Shown: in pieces, positions 26,884 through 34,925 of the stretch
Position numbering within the stretch: the stretch's first letter is position 1
Layout of the letters: the number at the start of each line of letters is the position of its first letter
Assembly: GCF_000585375.1 (NCBI RefSeq)
Contig: NZ_KK073874.1
Span: 6,726,894 to 6,790,893, forward strand
Reading direction: 5' to 3'
Length of the DNA: 64,000 nucleotides
Source of the DNA: Cryptosporangium arvum DSM 44712
Lineage (GTDB): Bacteria; Actinomycetota; Actinomycetes; Mycobacteriales; Cryptosporangiaceae
The notes under the pieces: generated by a model
The model's database searches: none
What the model saw: the letters and a program-made list of their open reading frames with translations, nothing else
What the model was told of the DNA's origin: nothing
Made by a program: the position numbers and the translations under genes

Positions 26884-27765
26884 ATGGACTTCGACGACGA
26901 CGCCAACCTTGACCTCTCCAAGGTCGAAGACGGACGGGGAGGCGGAGGTGGCTTCGGTGGCCCGATGGTCGTCGGCGGGGGCGCGCTCGGGCTGATCGTC
27001 ACCGTGGTGCTGGCGCTGCTCGGCTACAACACGCTCGGAAGCGACTCGTCGAGCCCGGCGCCCAGCGGCTCGGCGAACCTCGCGCAGGAGTGCGCGGCGA
27101 CGAACGAGAAGCGGTTCGATCTCGTCCAGTGCCGGCAGGTCGCGGTCTTCGACGACCTGCGCGACTACTGGGGCACCGACGGCGCACCGGCCCTGAACGC
27201 GAAGTACAGCGACCCCACGCTGCGGTTCTTCACCCAGGGTGTGAACACCGCGTGCGGTCAGGCCACGTCGGCCGTCGGGCCGTTCTACTGCCCCGGTGAC
27301 CAGCGCATCTACATCGATCTGGGGTTCTACGACGAGCTCGCGAAGCGGTTCGGGGCACCCGGCGAGTTCGCCCAGGCCTACGTGCTGGCGCACGAGTTCG
27401 GGCACCACGTGCAGTACCTGACCGGGTTCGAGGGCGAGGTCCGGAAGCTGCAGCAGCAGAACCCCGGCAAGGCCAACCAGTACTCGATCGCGCTGGAGTT
27501 GCAGGCCGACTGTTACGCCGGGGTGTGGACGGCGAACGCGACCGGCGGAGCCCAGAGCCTCGTCGAGGGCGTCTCCCAGGAGGACATCAAGTCCGCTCTC
27601 GGGGCCGCCGGTGCGGTCGGTGACGACCGGATCCAGGAGCAGTCCGGGGGCCAGGTCAACCCGGAGACGTGGACGCACGGTTCGGCCGCCCAGCGCGAGC
27701 AGTGGTTCGACGTCGGCCGCAACAGCGGTGACCCGCAGTCCTGCACCACGCTCAAGCGGGCATGA
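26884..27765 (+). CDS. Membrane-anchored neutral zinc metallopeptidase (YpfJ family)
   Basis: 293 aa. An acidic head and Gly-rich stretch precede one helix (about 28-48). The extracytoplasmic domain carries the zinc motif HEFGH (residues 170-174) and a downstream ELQADC, the pattern of the YpfJ/KPN_02809 putative neutral zinc metallopeptidases. Cysteines in the domain may form disulfides outside the cell. Substrate unknown. ATG at 26884 puts the acidic head at the N-terminus, as in relatives. It is divergent from the ABC-F gene. Confidence 0.88.
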   Translation: MDFDDDANLDLSKVEDGRGGGGGFGGPMVVGGGALGLIVTVVLALLGYNTLGSDSSSPAPSGSANLAQECAATNEKRFDLVQCRQVAVFDDLRDYWGTDGAPALNAKYSDPTLRFFTQGVNTACGQATSAVGPFYCPGDQRIYIDLGFYDELAKRFGAPGEFAQAYVLAHEFGHHVQYLTGFEGEVRKLQQQNPGKANQYSIALELQADCYAGVWTANATGGAQSLVEGVSQEDIKSALGAAGAVGDDRIQEQSGGQVNPETWTHGSAAQREQWFDVGRNSGDPQSCTTLKRA

Positions 27766-27854
27766 CAAACCTCATGGGTCGGCCGTGAGCCGCACCCGAA
27801 AGGTCGTGTAACCGCGCACGGGCCCGGAGCCGGGATCGCCACCAGGCTTGAGTC

Positions 27855-28094
27855 ATGGCCAACAACGCGCTGTCGAACTACCTCGCCGACTCGATGTCGC
27901 TCACCTCGGCTCCCACCGTGCGCCGGGAGCTGGCGGTCACGATCACCACGCTGGCCCTCCTCGGGGGAGCGTGGCTGATCGTCGACAACCAGCGGTTCCT
28001 CACGATCTTCAGCTTCGCGATGGGCGCCTACATCGTGACCCGCCTGGTCCTGGCGGCCCGCACGCAGGCCTCGGCCACCCGGAACCCGCGATGA
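27855..28094 (+). CDS. Small two-helix membrane protein
   Basis: 79 aa with two predicted membrane helices (about 27-44 and 47-67). I do not recognise it. Its stop overlaps the ATG of the ABC ATPase gene (ATGA), so it is the first gene of the ABC/two-component operon and may be an accessory subunit or a regulator of the sensor kinase. Confidence 0.6.
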   Translation: MANNALSNYLADSMSLTSAPTVRRELAVTITTLALLGGAWLIVDNQRFLTIFSFAMGAYIVTRLVLAARTQASATRNPR

Positions 28095-29026
28095 ACGCGG
28101 TCGACGTCCGCGACCTCACCCGGACCTACAAGTCCGGCGCCGAGGCCGTCCGGGGCATCAGCTTCCAGGTGGCGCCCGGCCAGGTGTTCGGCCTGCTCGG
28201 CACGAACGGCGCCGGCAAGACCTCCACGATGGACGTCGTCGCCGGCCTCGCCGCGCCGACGTCCGGAACCGTGCGGGTGCTGGGCCACGACCCGATCCGG
28301 GAGCGCCGGGCCGTCCGGCACCGCACCGGGGTCGTGCTGCAGTCCGGCGGCTTACCGGGCGAGCTGACCGTTGGCGAGGCCGTGCGCATGTGGGCCGGAA
28401 CGATGCGCGCGCCCCGGCCGGCCGACGAGGCGATCGAGGCCGTCGACCTGGCCGACCGGATGGGCGTGCCGATCAAGAGCCTCTCCGGCGGCGAGCGCCG
28501 CCGGCTGGACCTCGCGGTCGCGCTGCTCGGCCGCCCCGACCTGCTGATGCTGGACGAGCCGACGACCGGCCTGGACGCCGAGAGCCGCCGCCGGATCTGG
28601 ACGCTGATCCGCGCGCTCGTCGACGCCGGCACGGCAGTGCTGCTCACCACCCACCATCTGGAGGAGGCCGAGGAGCTCTCGGACGCACTCGCGATCCTGC
28701 ACCGCGGCCGGATCGTCGCCGAGGGCACGCTCGACGAGGTCGTCGCCACCTACCGGGCCGAGATCCGCTGGGGCGACACCGTAGGCCGACCCCCGGCCGG
28801 AGTCCTCGACGCCGGTGAGGCCGTGGAGGTCGAGGGCAGGCACGTCGTGGTGCGTACCGGCAGCCTGCAGCGCACGCTCAGCCGCGTGCTGCGCTGGGCC
28901 GACGACACCGGGATCGCGCTGCCCGAACTGCGCGCCACCCCGGCGTCGCTGGAGACCGCGTTCCTCGCCTTGGCCCGCAGCACCGACGACCCCGCCCCCC
29001 GTGAGCTCGAGGAGATCGCCCGATGA
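28091..29026 (+). CDS. ABC-2 type transporter, ATP-binding protein
   Basis: 311 aa. Walker A is GTNGAGKTS, signature LSGGERRRLDLAVAL, Walker B LLMLDEPTTGLD and H-loop TTHHLEE; the C-terminal 80 residues form the extension typical of DrrA-like drug exporters. It pairs with the ABC-2 permease encoded next, overlapping by 4 nt. The operon also encodes a histidine kinase and a response regulator, which probably sense a membrane-active compound or membrane state and control this exporter. Confidence 0.92.
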   Translation: MNAVDVRDLTRTYKSGAEAVRGISFQVAPGQVFGLLGTNGAGKTSTMDVVAGLAAPTSGTVRVLGHDPIRERRAVRHRTGVVLQSGGLPGELTVGEAVRMWAGTMRAPRPADEAIEAVDLADRMGVPIKSLSGGERRRLDLAVALLGRPDLLMLDEPTTGLDAESRRRIWTLIRALVDAGTAVLLTTHHLEEAEELSDALAILHRGRIVAEGTLDEVVATYRAEIRWGDTVGRPPAGVLDAGEAVEVEGRHVVVRTGSLQRTLSRVLRWADDTGIALPELRATPASLETAFLALARSTDDPAPRELEEIAR

Positions 29027-29775
29027 CTGCCGTACTGCACCGGACCTACTCGCTCGGACGCGCCGAGGTGCTGCTGCTGCGCCGCAACAAGACGCTGCTG
29101 TTCACCGCGGTGCTGGTGCCGCTGGGGCTGGTCGCCGCGCTCGCGTCCGCGCAGGACGGCCGGACCGACGACAACGCCGCGGCCGGCATGGTCAGCCTGT
29201 TCACCGGCATGGTGCTGCTGTTCGTCGTCTACTACACGGTGCTGAGCGCGTCGGTGGCGCGGCGGGAGGAAGGTGTCCTGCAGCGCCTGCGCACCGGTGA
29301 GGCCGGCGACGCGGAGATCCTGAGCGCGCTCGCGCTGCCCGGCACCGTGGTCGCGATCGCCCAGGTGGTGCTGTTCGGGGTGGTCGGGGCGCTGGCACTC
29401 GGCCTGCCCGCGCCGGGCAACCCGCTCGTCGTGCTGGTCGCGCTGCTGCTCGGCGCGGTGATGCTGTCGGTCGTCGCACTGCTCACCGCGGTGATCTCGA
29501 AGACCGTCGAGTCGGTGCAGATCACCAGCCTGCCGGTGCTCGCGATCTGCCTGTTCGGCGGCGGCCTGGCCGTGCCGATCGACTCGATGCCGGAGAACCT
29601 GGCGCGGGTCGCGCAGTTCACCCCGCTGGCCCCGGTGCTCGAACTGGCGCGCACCGGGTGGCTCGGCACCGCCGAACTGGCCGGCACCGCGGGGCAGATC
29701 GGGATCCTGCTGGGCTGGATCGTCCTGGGATCCCTGCTGGTCCGGACGTCGTTCCGCTGGTCGCCCCGGGCATGA
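29023..29775 (+). CDS. ABC-2 type transporter permease
   Basis: 250 aa with six predicted helices and the ABC-2 pattern (early RNKTLLFTAVLVPLGL, late PIDSMPENLARVAQFTPLAPV and LARTGW). It forms the membrane channel for the ATPase encoded upstream. Its stop overlaps the start of the kinase gene. Substrate unknown; drug or lipid efflux is typical for the family. Confidence 0.9.
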   Translation: MTAVLHRTYSLGRAEVLLLRRNKTLLFTAVLVPLGLVAALASAQDGRTDDNAAAGMVSLFTGMVLLFVVYYTVLSASVARREEGVLQRLRTGEAGDAEILSALALPGTVVAIAQVVLFGVVGALALGLPAPGNPLVVLVALLLGAVMLSVVALLTAVISKTVESVQITSLPVLAICLFGGGLAVPIDSMPENLARVAQFTPLAPVLELARTGWLGTAELAGTAGQIGILLGWIVLGSLLVRTSFRWSPRA

Positions 29776-30986
29776 TCGGACGCATGAACCCATGGCGGTG
29801 GTGGCAGAGCACCGACGACCTCGGCCGGGTGACGCTCTACACCCGGTCCTCGATCCTCCCGCTGTTGGTCGTCGGCCCGCTGGTCATCGCGTCGGTGCCG
29901 GCCGTGCAGCGGGGCGAGATCAGCGAGCCGGTGGTGATCACGCTCGTCGCCACCGTGGTCGGGATGTCGCTGCTGGCCGCGTTCCTCGTCGATCGGCAGG
30001 TGATCGGCCGGGCGCTGGGCCGGCCGCACCTGACGCTGCTGGCTGGAGCCGCGCTGGTCGCCACCGTGATCGTGAGCCTGCTCCCGATCGGGAACATTCG
30101 CGGGCCCGCGCTGCTGACGGTCGCGGCGTTCACGATGGCTCCGATCGGCGCCTTCGGCTCGCGGTTCTACGTACCGATCGGCCTGGCGTTCGCCGGCGCG
30201 ATCGCGCTGCAGTCGAACGTGCGGGACCAACCGGAACAGCTCGTCCCACTGACCGTGCAGATGGTTCTGCTCCTGTACGTGGTCGCGGGCACGGCGCAGC
30301 TGTCGGTCTGGCTGGTCAACGTGGTGCGTCGGCTGGCGGACGCGGATCGGACCCGGGCCGAGCTCGCGGTGGCCGAGGAGCGGCTGCGGTTCGCGCGTGA
30401 CCTGCACGACATCGTCGGGCGCGACCTGTCGGCGATCGCGGTCACCAGCGACCTGGTCGCCGAGCTCGCCCGGCGCGGTCGTCCGGAGGCGGCCGAGCGG
30501 GCCGAGGAGGTGCGCACGATCGCGCAGGAGTCGCTGCGTCAGGTGCGCGAGGCCGTCCGCGGGTACCGGACGATCGACCTGCGGACCGAGCTGGAAGGCT
30601 CGGCGGCGCTGCTGCGCTCGGCCGGGGTGAAGAGCCGGATGAGCGCCGACGTCGGCACGCTGCCGGACGACGTCCGGACCGCGACGGCCTGGGTCGTGCG
30701 CGAAGGCGTGACGAACGTGGTGCGGCACTCGAACGCCACGCTGTGCCGGATCGAGGTACGGGAAGAAGGGGGCACGGTGCACGTGCGGCTGGAGAACGAC
30801 GGCGTGAGCGGGCCGCTCGGGCAGGGGTCCGGGCTGGTCGGGTTGGCCGAGCGGCTCCGCCCGCTCGGGGGTGAGCTCACGTCCGAGCAACGCGACGGGT
30901 CGTTCGTGCTGCGCGCCGAGATACCGGCGGCGGGTGCCCCGGCGGCGGTCTCGGGGGCCGACGGTGGGCGGGAGGTGCGCGCGTGA
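29772..30986 (+). CDS. DesK-type sensor histidine kinase
   Basis: 404 aa. Five or six helices occupy residues 20-190, a coiled linker follows (LADADRTRAELAVAEERLRFARD), and the HisKA_3 motif RDLHDIVGRDLSAIA contains the phospho-accepting His. The HATPase domain has VREGVTNVVRHS (N-box) and GSGLVGLAERL (G-box). Absence of a large sensor domain and the multi-helix N-terminus resemble DesK, so it may sense the membrane or a membrane-active drug. The start is ATG 29772, overlapping the permease stop; ATG 29784 is an alternative. Confidence 0.9.
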   Translation: MIGRMNPWRWWQSTDDLGRVTLYTRSSILPLLVVGPLVIASVPAVQRGEISEPVVITLVATVVGMSLLAAFLVDRQVIGRALGRPHLTLLAGAALVATVIVSLLPIGNIRGPALLTVAAFTMAPIGAFGSRFYVPIGLAFAGAIALQSNVRDQPEQLVPLTVQMVLLLYVVAGTAQLSVWLVNVVRRLADADRTRAELAVAEERLRFARDLHDIVGRDLSAIAVTSDLVAELARRGRPEAAERAEEVRTIAQESLRQVREAVRGYRTIDLRTELEGSAALLRSAGVKSRMSADVGTLPDDVRTATAWVVREGVTNVVRHSNATLCRIEVREEGGTVHVRLENDGVSGPLGQGSGLVGLAERLRPLGGELTSEQRDGSFVLRAEIPAAGAPAAVSGADGGREVRA

Positions 30987-31588
30987 TCCGGGTGTTGCTG
31001 GCCGACGACGAGAACCTCGTGCGCAGCGCCATCGCCGGCCTGCTCGACCTGCAGGACGACCTGCTGATCGTGGCCCAGGCGGCGTCCGGAACCGAGGCGG
31101 TCGCGATGGCGAGCAAGGAGCTGCCCGACGTCGCGGTGCTCGACCTGCAGATGCCGGGCGCCGACGGGCTCGCCGCGGCCACGCAGATCCACGCCGCCGT
31201 GCCCGGCTGCGCGACGATGGTGCTGACCAGCCACGGCCGGCCCGGCTACCTCAAGCGGGCGCTGGAGATCGGCGTGCGGGGGTTCCTGCCGAAGACCTCG
31301 TCCGGGTCGGTGCTGGCCGCCGCGATCCGCACCGTGGCCGGCGGCGGCCGGTACGTCGACCCCGAACTCGCCGCGGACGCGATCGCCGCCGGCGAGAGCC
31401 CGCTCACCCCCCGCGAGGCCGACGTTCTGGAGCTCGCCGCCGACGGCGCGACGGTCGAGGAGATCGCGGTGCGCATCTCGCTCTCGCCGGGCACCGTGCG
31501 CAACCACCTGTCGTCGGCGACCGGCAAACTCGGCGCAGCCAACCGCCACGAGGCCGTCGCCGCCGCCCGCCGCTCCGGCTGGATCTGA
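30983..31588 (+). CDS. NarL/FixJ-type response regulator
   Basis: 201 aa. The receiver domain has the acidic pair D8/D9, phospho-acceptor D54 in VLDLQMPG, and Lys in FLPKTSS. The C-terminal LuxR-type HTH is recognisable in LTPREADVLELAADGATVEEIA and GTVRNHLSSATGKL. GTG start overlapping the kinase stop. It is the likely transcriptional regulator of the preceding ABC operon. Confidence 0.93.
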   Translation: MIRVLLADDENLVRSAIAGLLDLQDDLLIVAQAASGTEAVAMASKELPDVAVLDLQMPGADGLAAATQIHAAVPGCATMVLTSHGRPGYLKRALEIGVRGFLPKTSSGSVLAAAIRTVAGGGRYVDPELAADAIAAGESPLTPREADVLELAADGATVEEIAVRISLSPGTVRNHLSSATGKLGAANRHEAVAAARRSGWI

Positions 31589-31592
31589 CCGC

Positions 31593-31621
31593 TTGACAAC
31601 GGAGACCACCTTATCGAATAT
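31593..31621 (+). promoter_or_regulatory. Promoter of the DUF2975-HTH operon
   Basis: A perfect TTGACA -35 (31593-31598), a 17-bp spacer and GAATAT (31616-31621) as a candidate -10. The -10 lies inside the palindromic operator described next, so a bound regulator would block RNA polymerase. Confidence 0.65.
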
Positions 31622-31644
31622 CGATGTTATCGACTTTCGATAAG
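31610..31644. promoter_or_regulatory. Palindromic operator built from four ATCGA boxes
   Basis: CTTATCGA (31610-31617) and TCGATAAG (31637-31644) are perfect inverted copies; the flanking base pairs extend the outer arms to 9. Between them lie ATCGAT (31620-31625) and ATCGA (31629-31633), giving an overall imperfect 35-bp dyad with four ATCGA-type elements. It overlaps the -10 and ends 10 bp before the DUF2975 ATG. Probable binding site of the HTH protein encoded two genes down. Confidence 0.7.
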
Positions 31645-31654
31645 GGAGACGGCC

Positions 31655-32227
31655 ATGCGACGACGAGGGCACCTCGGGGAGTTCGAGATCCTGCTGATCG
31701 TGGCGCTCGCGGCCTGCGGCGTGGGACTGATCGCGGGAGCCTGGCAGCTCGTCGCCCGCGTGCCGATCACGGTCGCGGTCCAGGGCACGCCGACGCTGTC
31801 CGGCCTGGCGCCGGGGGTCCGCCCCGAGCAGGCCGGTCCGGTGGCGGTGATCGTGGACGACCCGACCGGGTCGCAGGTCGCGTGGGAAGCGCTACGCACC
31901 GCGCCCTGGTTCGCGCTCATCGTGTTCACGCTGGTGATGCTCCTGCTGGTGGTGCGTTCCGCGCGCCGGGGCGAGCCGTTCTCGGACGCGAACATCCAGC
32001 GGCTCGCGCTGACCGGCTGGGTGCTGCTGGTGGGGAGCGCGCTGGCGTTCGTGCTCGAACTGATCGCCGTGACCGAGCTGTCGGAGAGCGTGTCCGTGTC
32101 CGGGGCGCTCAGCGGAGGCGCGACCTACTCGTTCGTCTGGGCGTTCTCGAGCCTCGGGTTCCTGGCCGTGGCCGAGGTGCTGAAGCGGGGACGGGCGATC
32201 CAGGCCGACCTCGCCGGGGTGGTGTGA
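31655..32227 (+). CDS. DUF2975 family membrane protein
   Basis: 190 aa with four predicted helices, separated by a Pro/Gly loop and the conserved SARRGEPFSDANIQRLALTGW segment characteristic of DUF2975. An AAGGGAG Shine-Dalgarno precedes the ATG. DUF2975 genes are commonly paired with a small XRE-type regulator, as here. Function unknown; by the pairing it could be a sensor or immunity-like protein that controls the regulator (inference). Confidence 0.83.
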   Translation: MRRRGHLGEFEILLIVALAACGVGLIAGAWQLVARVPITVAVQGTPTLSGLAPGVRPEQAGPVAVIVDDPTGSQVAWEALRTAPWFALIVFTLVMLLLVVRSARRGEPFSDANIQRLALTGWVLLVGSALAFVLELIAVTELSESVSVSGALSGGATYSFVWAFSSLGFLAVAEVLKRGRAIQADLAGVV

Positions 32228-32457
32228 TGCCGCCGGACGAGCAGCACCGCGTCGACGTGCACATCGACCGGTTGCTCGCCGAGCGGGGCATGACGCTCAC
32301 GGAGCTGGCGGGCAAGGTCGGCATCACGCTGGCGAACCTGTCGATCCTGAAGAACGGGCGGGCGCGAGCGATCCGGTTCAGCACGCTGACCGCGCTCTGC
32401 GAGGTGCTCGACTGCCAGCCCGGCGACCTCTTCACCGTCCCGGCGACGCCACCCTGA
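32227..32457 (+). CDS. XRE-family HTH regulator paired with DUF2975
   Basis: 76 aa, almost entirely one helix-turn-helix domain (MTLTELAGKVGITLANLSIL) plus the ALCEVLDCQPGDLF tail typical of the YozG-like subgroup. Its start overlaps the DUF2975 stop by one base (TGATG). Autoregulation through the palindrome at 31610-31644 is likely. Confidence 0.88.
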   Translation: MPPDEQHRVDVHIDRLLAERGMTLTELAGKVGITLANLSILKNGRARAIRFSTLTALCEVLDCQPGDLFTVPATPP

Positions 32458-32462
32458 GTGGA

Positions 32463-33113
32463 CTACGGCGCCACCCGGATGCGGGCCGCGCGGAACGCCT
32501 CCGGGGTGGCTTCGAGGATCGTGCGGCGGGGGTCGGGGACGGTGAGGAAGCGCTCGACCGCCAGCTGACGCAGCGGCGCCAGCGTGCGGTTCTCGAGCGT
32601 GGTGTCGACCGCGGCCCGGTCGCCGCCGAGCACGACCGCGTCGAGCGTGCCCGCTTCGGGGAGGAGCACGCGCTCGGCGACGGCCGCCGCCGCCTCGGTG
32701 AGCTGGCGCGCCTGCCCCTCGCGACGCCGGGCGAACCGCTGCTGCGACCAGCCGCCGGCCTTGTTGCGGCCGTGCACCGGCCGGGTGTCGACCTTCGACA
32801 CGACCAACCGCGTGCCCTCGAAGATCCCGGCCGCGTAGCCACCGAGCCGCACCAGCAGCACCCCGACCCGCCGGTCGGTCGCGGTGTGCGTCACCAGCGC
32901 CTCGAGCGGGTCGCGCACGCCGATCACCAACGGTGGGAACGGGGCGTGGCACTCGGCGATCGCGCCGTCGGCCCCGTGCACGGTGACGACGTCCGCCGCG
33001 ACGTCGGTGCGGCCCTCGCCGTGGCGTTCGGTGAAGCCGGCCAGCCAGCGCTCCAGGCGCTCGGGCGGGACCTCGACCCAGCGTCCGCCGCCGGCGGCCG
33101 GCTTTCCTCCCAT
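32463..33113 (-). CDS. acVLRF1 family peptidyl-tRNA hydrolase (Vms1-like release factor)
   Basis: 216 aa, eRF1-like fold restricted to actinobacteria. The catalytic GxxQ-type loop is visible as HGRNKAGGWSQQRFARRRE (about residues 122-140). The downstream GGDRAAVDTTLENRTL segment is conserved in Vms1/VLRF1 proteins. By analogy with Vms1/ANKZF1 it should release nascent chains from peptidyl-tRNA on stalled ribosomes. Its ATG (33113) lies just beside the remnant of a LuxR-type gene, so its upstream region was reshaped by a deletion. Confidence 0.85.
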   Translation of the reverse strand: MGGKPAAGGGRWVEVPPERLERWLAGFTERHGEGRTDVAADVVTVHGADGAIAECHAPFPPLVIGVRDPLEALVTHTATDRRVGVLLVRLGGYAAGIFEGTRLVVSKVDTRPVHGRNKAGGWSQQRFARRREGQARQLTEAAAAVAERVLLPEAGTLDAVVLGGDRAAVDTTLENRTLAPLRQLAVERFLTVPDPRRTILEATPEAFRAARIRVAP

Positions 33114-33114
33114 G

Positions 33115-33210
33115 TCAGGTCACCCTACGGTTGCCGAGGAAGGCCAGCACGGCCAGGACACGGCGGTGGTGCTCACCGGTGTCGGCGACCCCGAGCTTGC
33201 CGACGATGAT
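33115..33210 (-). pseudogene. C-terminal remnant of a LuxR-type response regulator
   Basis: On the minus strand, about 30 in-frame codons end in a TGA (33115-33117). They read KLGVADTGEHHRRVLAVLAF and then LGNRRVT. The KLG...D.HRRVLAVLAFL pattern is the end of the LuxR HTH in a common class of actinobacterial response regulators. The frame has no upstream continuation on this strand within the gap, so only the tail survives. It is too short to function. Confidence 0.6.
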
Positions 33211-33304
33211 CTACGGGCTGGGCCTCGGCCCGGTGGCGCTCGGGGCCCGGCTGCGGGCACGCCGTGAGGGCCGCCGGACCGCGCCGGTCGGGTTGGCCGG
33301 GTAA
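33206..33304 (+). pseudogene. Short membrane-protein-like fragment
   Basis: An ATG-started frame of about 32 codons (MIYGLGLGPVALGARLRARR, ending in TAA) reads like the last transmembrane turn and basic tail of a polytopic membrane protein. It abuts the LuxR remnant and has no Shine-Dalgarno. Either a second truncated gene at a deletion junction or a chance frame. Confidence 0.3.
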
Positions 33305-33319
33305 TTCGCTTGCCGTCCG

Positions 33320-34549
33320 GTGTCTCCTGGCGCTGTGGCGGCTTACCGGGTGTACCTCGGGATCTCGTTCGCGCTCGCGGCGACCACCGGGCTCGTGTAC
33401 ACGACGATCGTCGTCTACCGGGTGGAGGCCGCCGGGCTGGACCCGTTGCAGCTCGTGCTGGTCGGGACGGCGCTCGAGGCCGCGTACTTCACGTTCCAGC
33501 TGCCCACCGGCGTGCTCGCCGACCTCGGCAGCAGCCGGACGTGTGTGGTGCTGGGGGTCGCTGTCCTGGGCGTCGGGCTGGTGGTGGAGGGCTCGCTACC
33601 GACCTTCGCCGGCGTCCTGGCCGCGCAGGTGGTCGGCGCGCTGGGGTACGCGCTGGTGAGCGGAGCGTTGGAAGCCTGGATCGCCGGGGAGGTCGGCACC
33701 GGCGACCTCACCCGGGTGTACCTGCGTGGGTCCCAGGCCGGGCTGGTCGGCACGCTGCTGGGCACCGCGGTGAGCGGCGTGGTGGCCGCGCGGCGCCTCG
33801 ATCTGCCGCTGCTGGCCGGCGGTGGCCTGCTGCTCGCGACCGCGGCGTCGCTCGTCGTCGTCATGCCCGCACGGACGCGCGCCCGCGTCCCGGCCGAGGG
33901 TGATCTCTCGGCGCTGGGGACGGTGCGGGCGGCCTGGGCGCTGATCGTGCGGCGGCCGGCGTTCCTGCTGGTGTTCGGCGTGGTCGCGCTCGTCGGGGGG
34001 TGGAGCGAGGCGATCGACCGGCTCTGGGGCGCGCATCTCCTGGAGAACTTCCGGCTCCCCGGCCCCGACGCCACCCTCTGGTTCAGCGTCCTGGGTGTGG
34101 CCGCGACCCTGCTCGGGCTCGCCGTCACCCAGTCGCTCGCCACCCGGACCGGCGACACCATGCGGACGCTGCTCGTCGTCGTCGCCGCGCTGCTCGTCAC
34201 CACGATCGTGTTCGGACTGGCCACGAACGTCTGGGTGGCGATAGGCGCCGCGCTGGCGCTCTCGGCCGCGCGCACCGCGTTCGCCCCGGTGCTGAGCGCC
34301 TGGCTGGTCGAACGCACCGATCCCGGCGTCCGCGCGACCGTGCTCTCGGCCCGGGACATGTTCGACGCCACGGGTCAGGTCGCCGGTGGCCCCGCTCTCG
34401 GCGCCCTCGGCACCTGGTGGTCCCTGCGCGCCGCCCTCGTCGTCGGCTCCACCGCGCTGGCCCCCGCCGCGGCCCTCCTGGTCGTGGCCCGGCGCCGCCT
34501 CCGGACCGCGGCCGCCGGGAACACGAACTCCCCGCCACCCGGAGGGTGA
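33320..34549 (+). CDS. Major facilitator superfamily transporter
   Basis: About 409 aa with twelve predicted helices. The signature after helix 2 is GVLADLGSSRTCVVLG, matching the MFS GxLaDrxGrr loop, and a second repeat begins near residue 210. Substrate unknown; relatives include drug and sugar effluxers. GTG at 33320 is listed; another GTG at 33335 would also keep helix 1. The operon context was lost upstream (see the remnant at 33115). Confidence 0.87.
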   Translation: MSPGAVAAYRVYLGISFALAATTGLVYTTIVVYRVEAAGLDPLQLVLVGTALEAAYFTFQLPTGVLADLGSSRTCVVLGVAVLGVGLVVEGSLPTFAGVLAAQVVGALGYALVSGALEAWIAGEVGTGDLTRVYLRGSQAGLVGTLLGTAVSGVVAARRLDLPLLAGGGLLLATAASLVVVMPARTRARVPAEGDLSALGTVRAAWALIVRRPAFLLVFGVVALVGGWSEAIDRLWGAHLLENFRLPGPDATLWFSVLGVAATLLGLAVTQSLATRTGDTMRTLLVVVAALLVTTIVFGLATNVWVAIGAALALSAARTAFAPVLSAWLVERTDPGVRATVLSARDMFDATGQVAGGPALGALGTWWSLRAALVVGSTALAPAAALLVVARRRLRTAAAGNTNSPPPGG

Positions 34550-34556
34550 CGGGGAG
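34528..34556. terminator. Bidirectional hairpin at the MFS/sufT junction
   Basis: CTCCCCGCCACCC (34528-34540) pairs with GGGTGACGGGGAG (34544-34556) with one mismatch around GGA. It contains the MFS stop codon and sits 15 bp past the sufT stop on the other strand, so it can end both transcripts. Confidence 0.75.
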
Positions 34557-34571
34557 CTCGCGAGGCGATCG

Positions 34572-34925
34572 TCAGACGTTGAAGCCCAGAGCGCGGAGCT
34601 GCTCGCGGCCGTCGTCGGTGATCTTGTCCGGGCCCCACGGGGGCATCCAGACCCAGTTGACCCGGAAGTCCTCAACCAGGCCACCGCTGACCAGCGCGGC
34701 CCGGGTCTGGTCCTCGATCACGTCGGTGAGCGGACACGCCGCGGACGTGAGCGTCATGTCGATCGTGGCGATGTTCGTGTCGTCGACGTGGATGCCGTAG
34801 ACGAGCCCGAGGTCGACCACGTTGATCCCGAGCTCCGGGTCGACCACGTCACGCATGGCCTCTTCGACGTCGTCGATCTTGGCGATGTCCAGGGCGGCAC
34901 CGCCGCCGGCTACCGGCTCAGTCAT
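34572..34925 (-). CDS. sufT: SufT-like Fe-S assembly factor (MIP18/DUF59)
   Basis: 117 aa. MIP18 family core with DPELGINVVDLGLVYGI and MTLTSAACPL, and the terminal block typical of SufT. It helps mature specific Fe-S proteins. Last gene of the suf operon; its start overlaps the sufU stop by 4 nt, indicating tight coupling. ATG at 34925. Confidence 0.92.
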   Translation of the reverse strand: MTEPVAGGGAALDIAKIDDVEEAMRDVVDPELGINVVDLGLVYGIHVDDTNIATIDMTLTSAACPLTDVIEDQTRAALVSGGLVEDFRVNWVWMPPWGPDKITDDGREQLRALGFNV

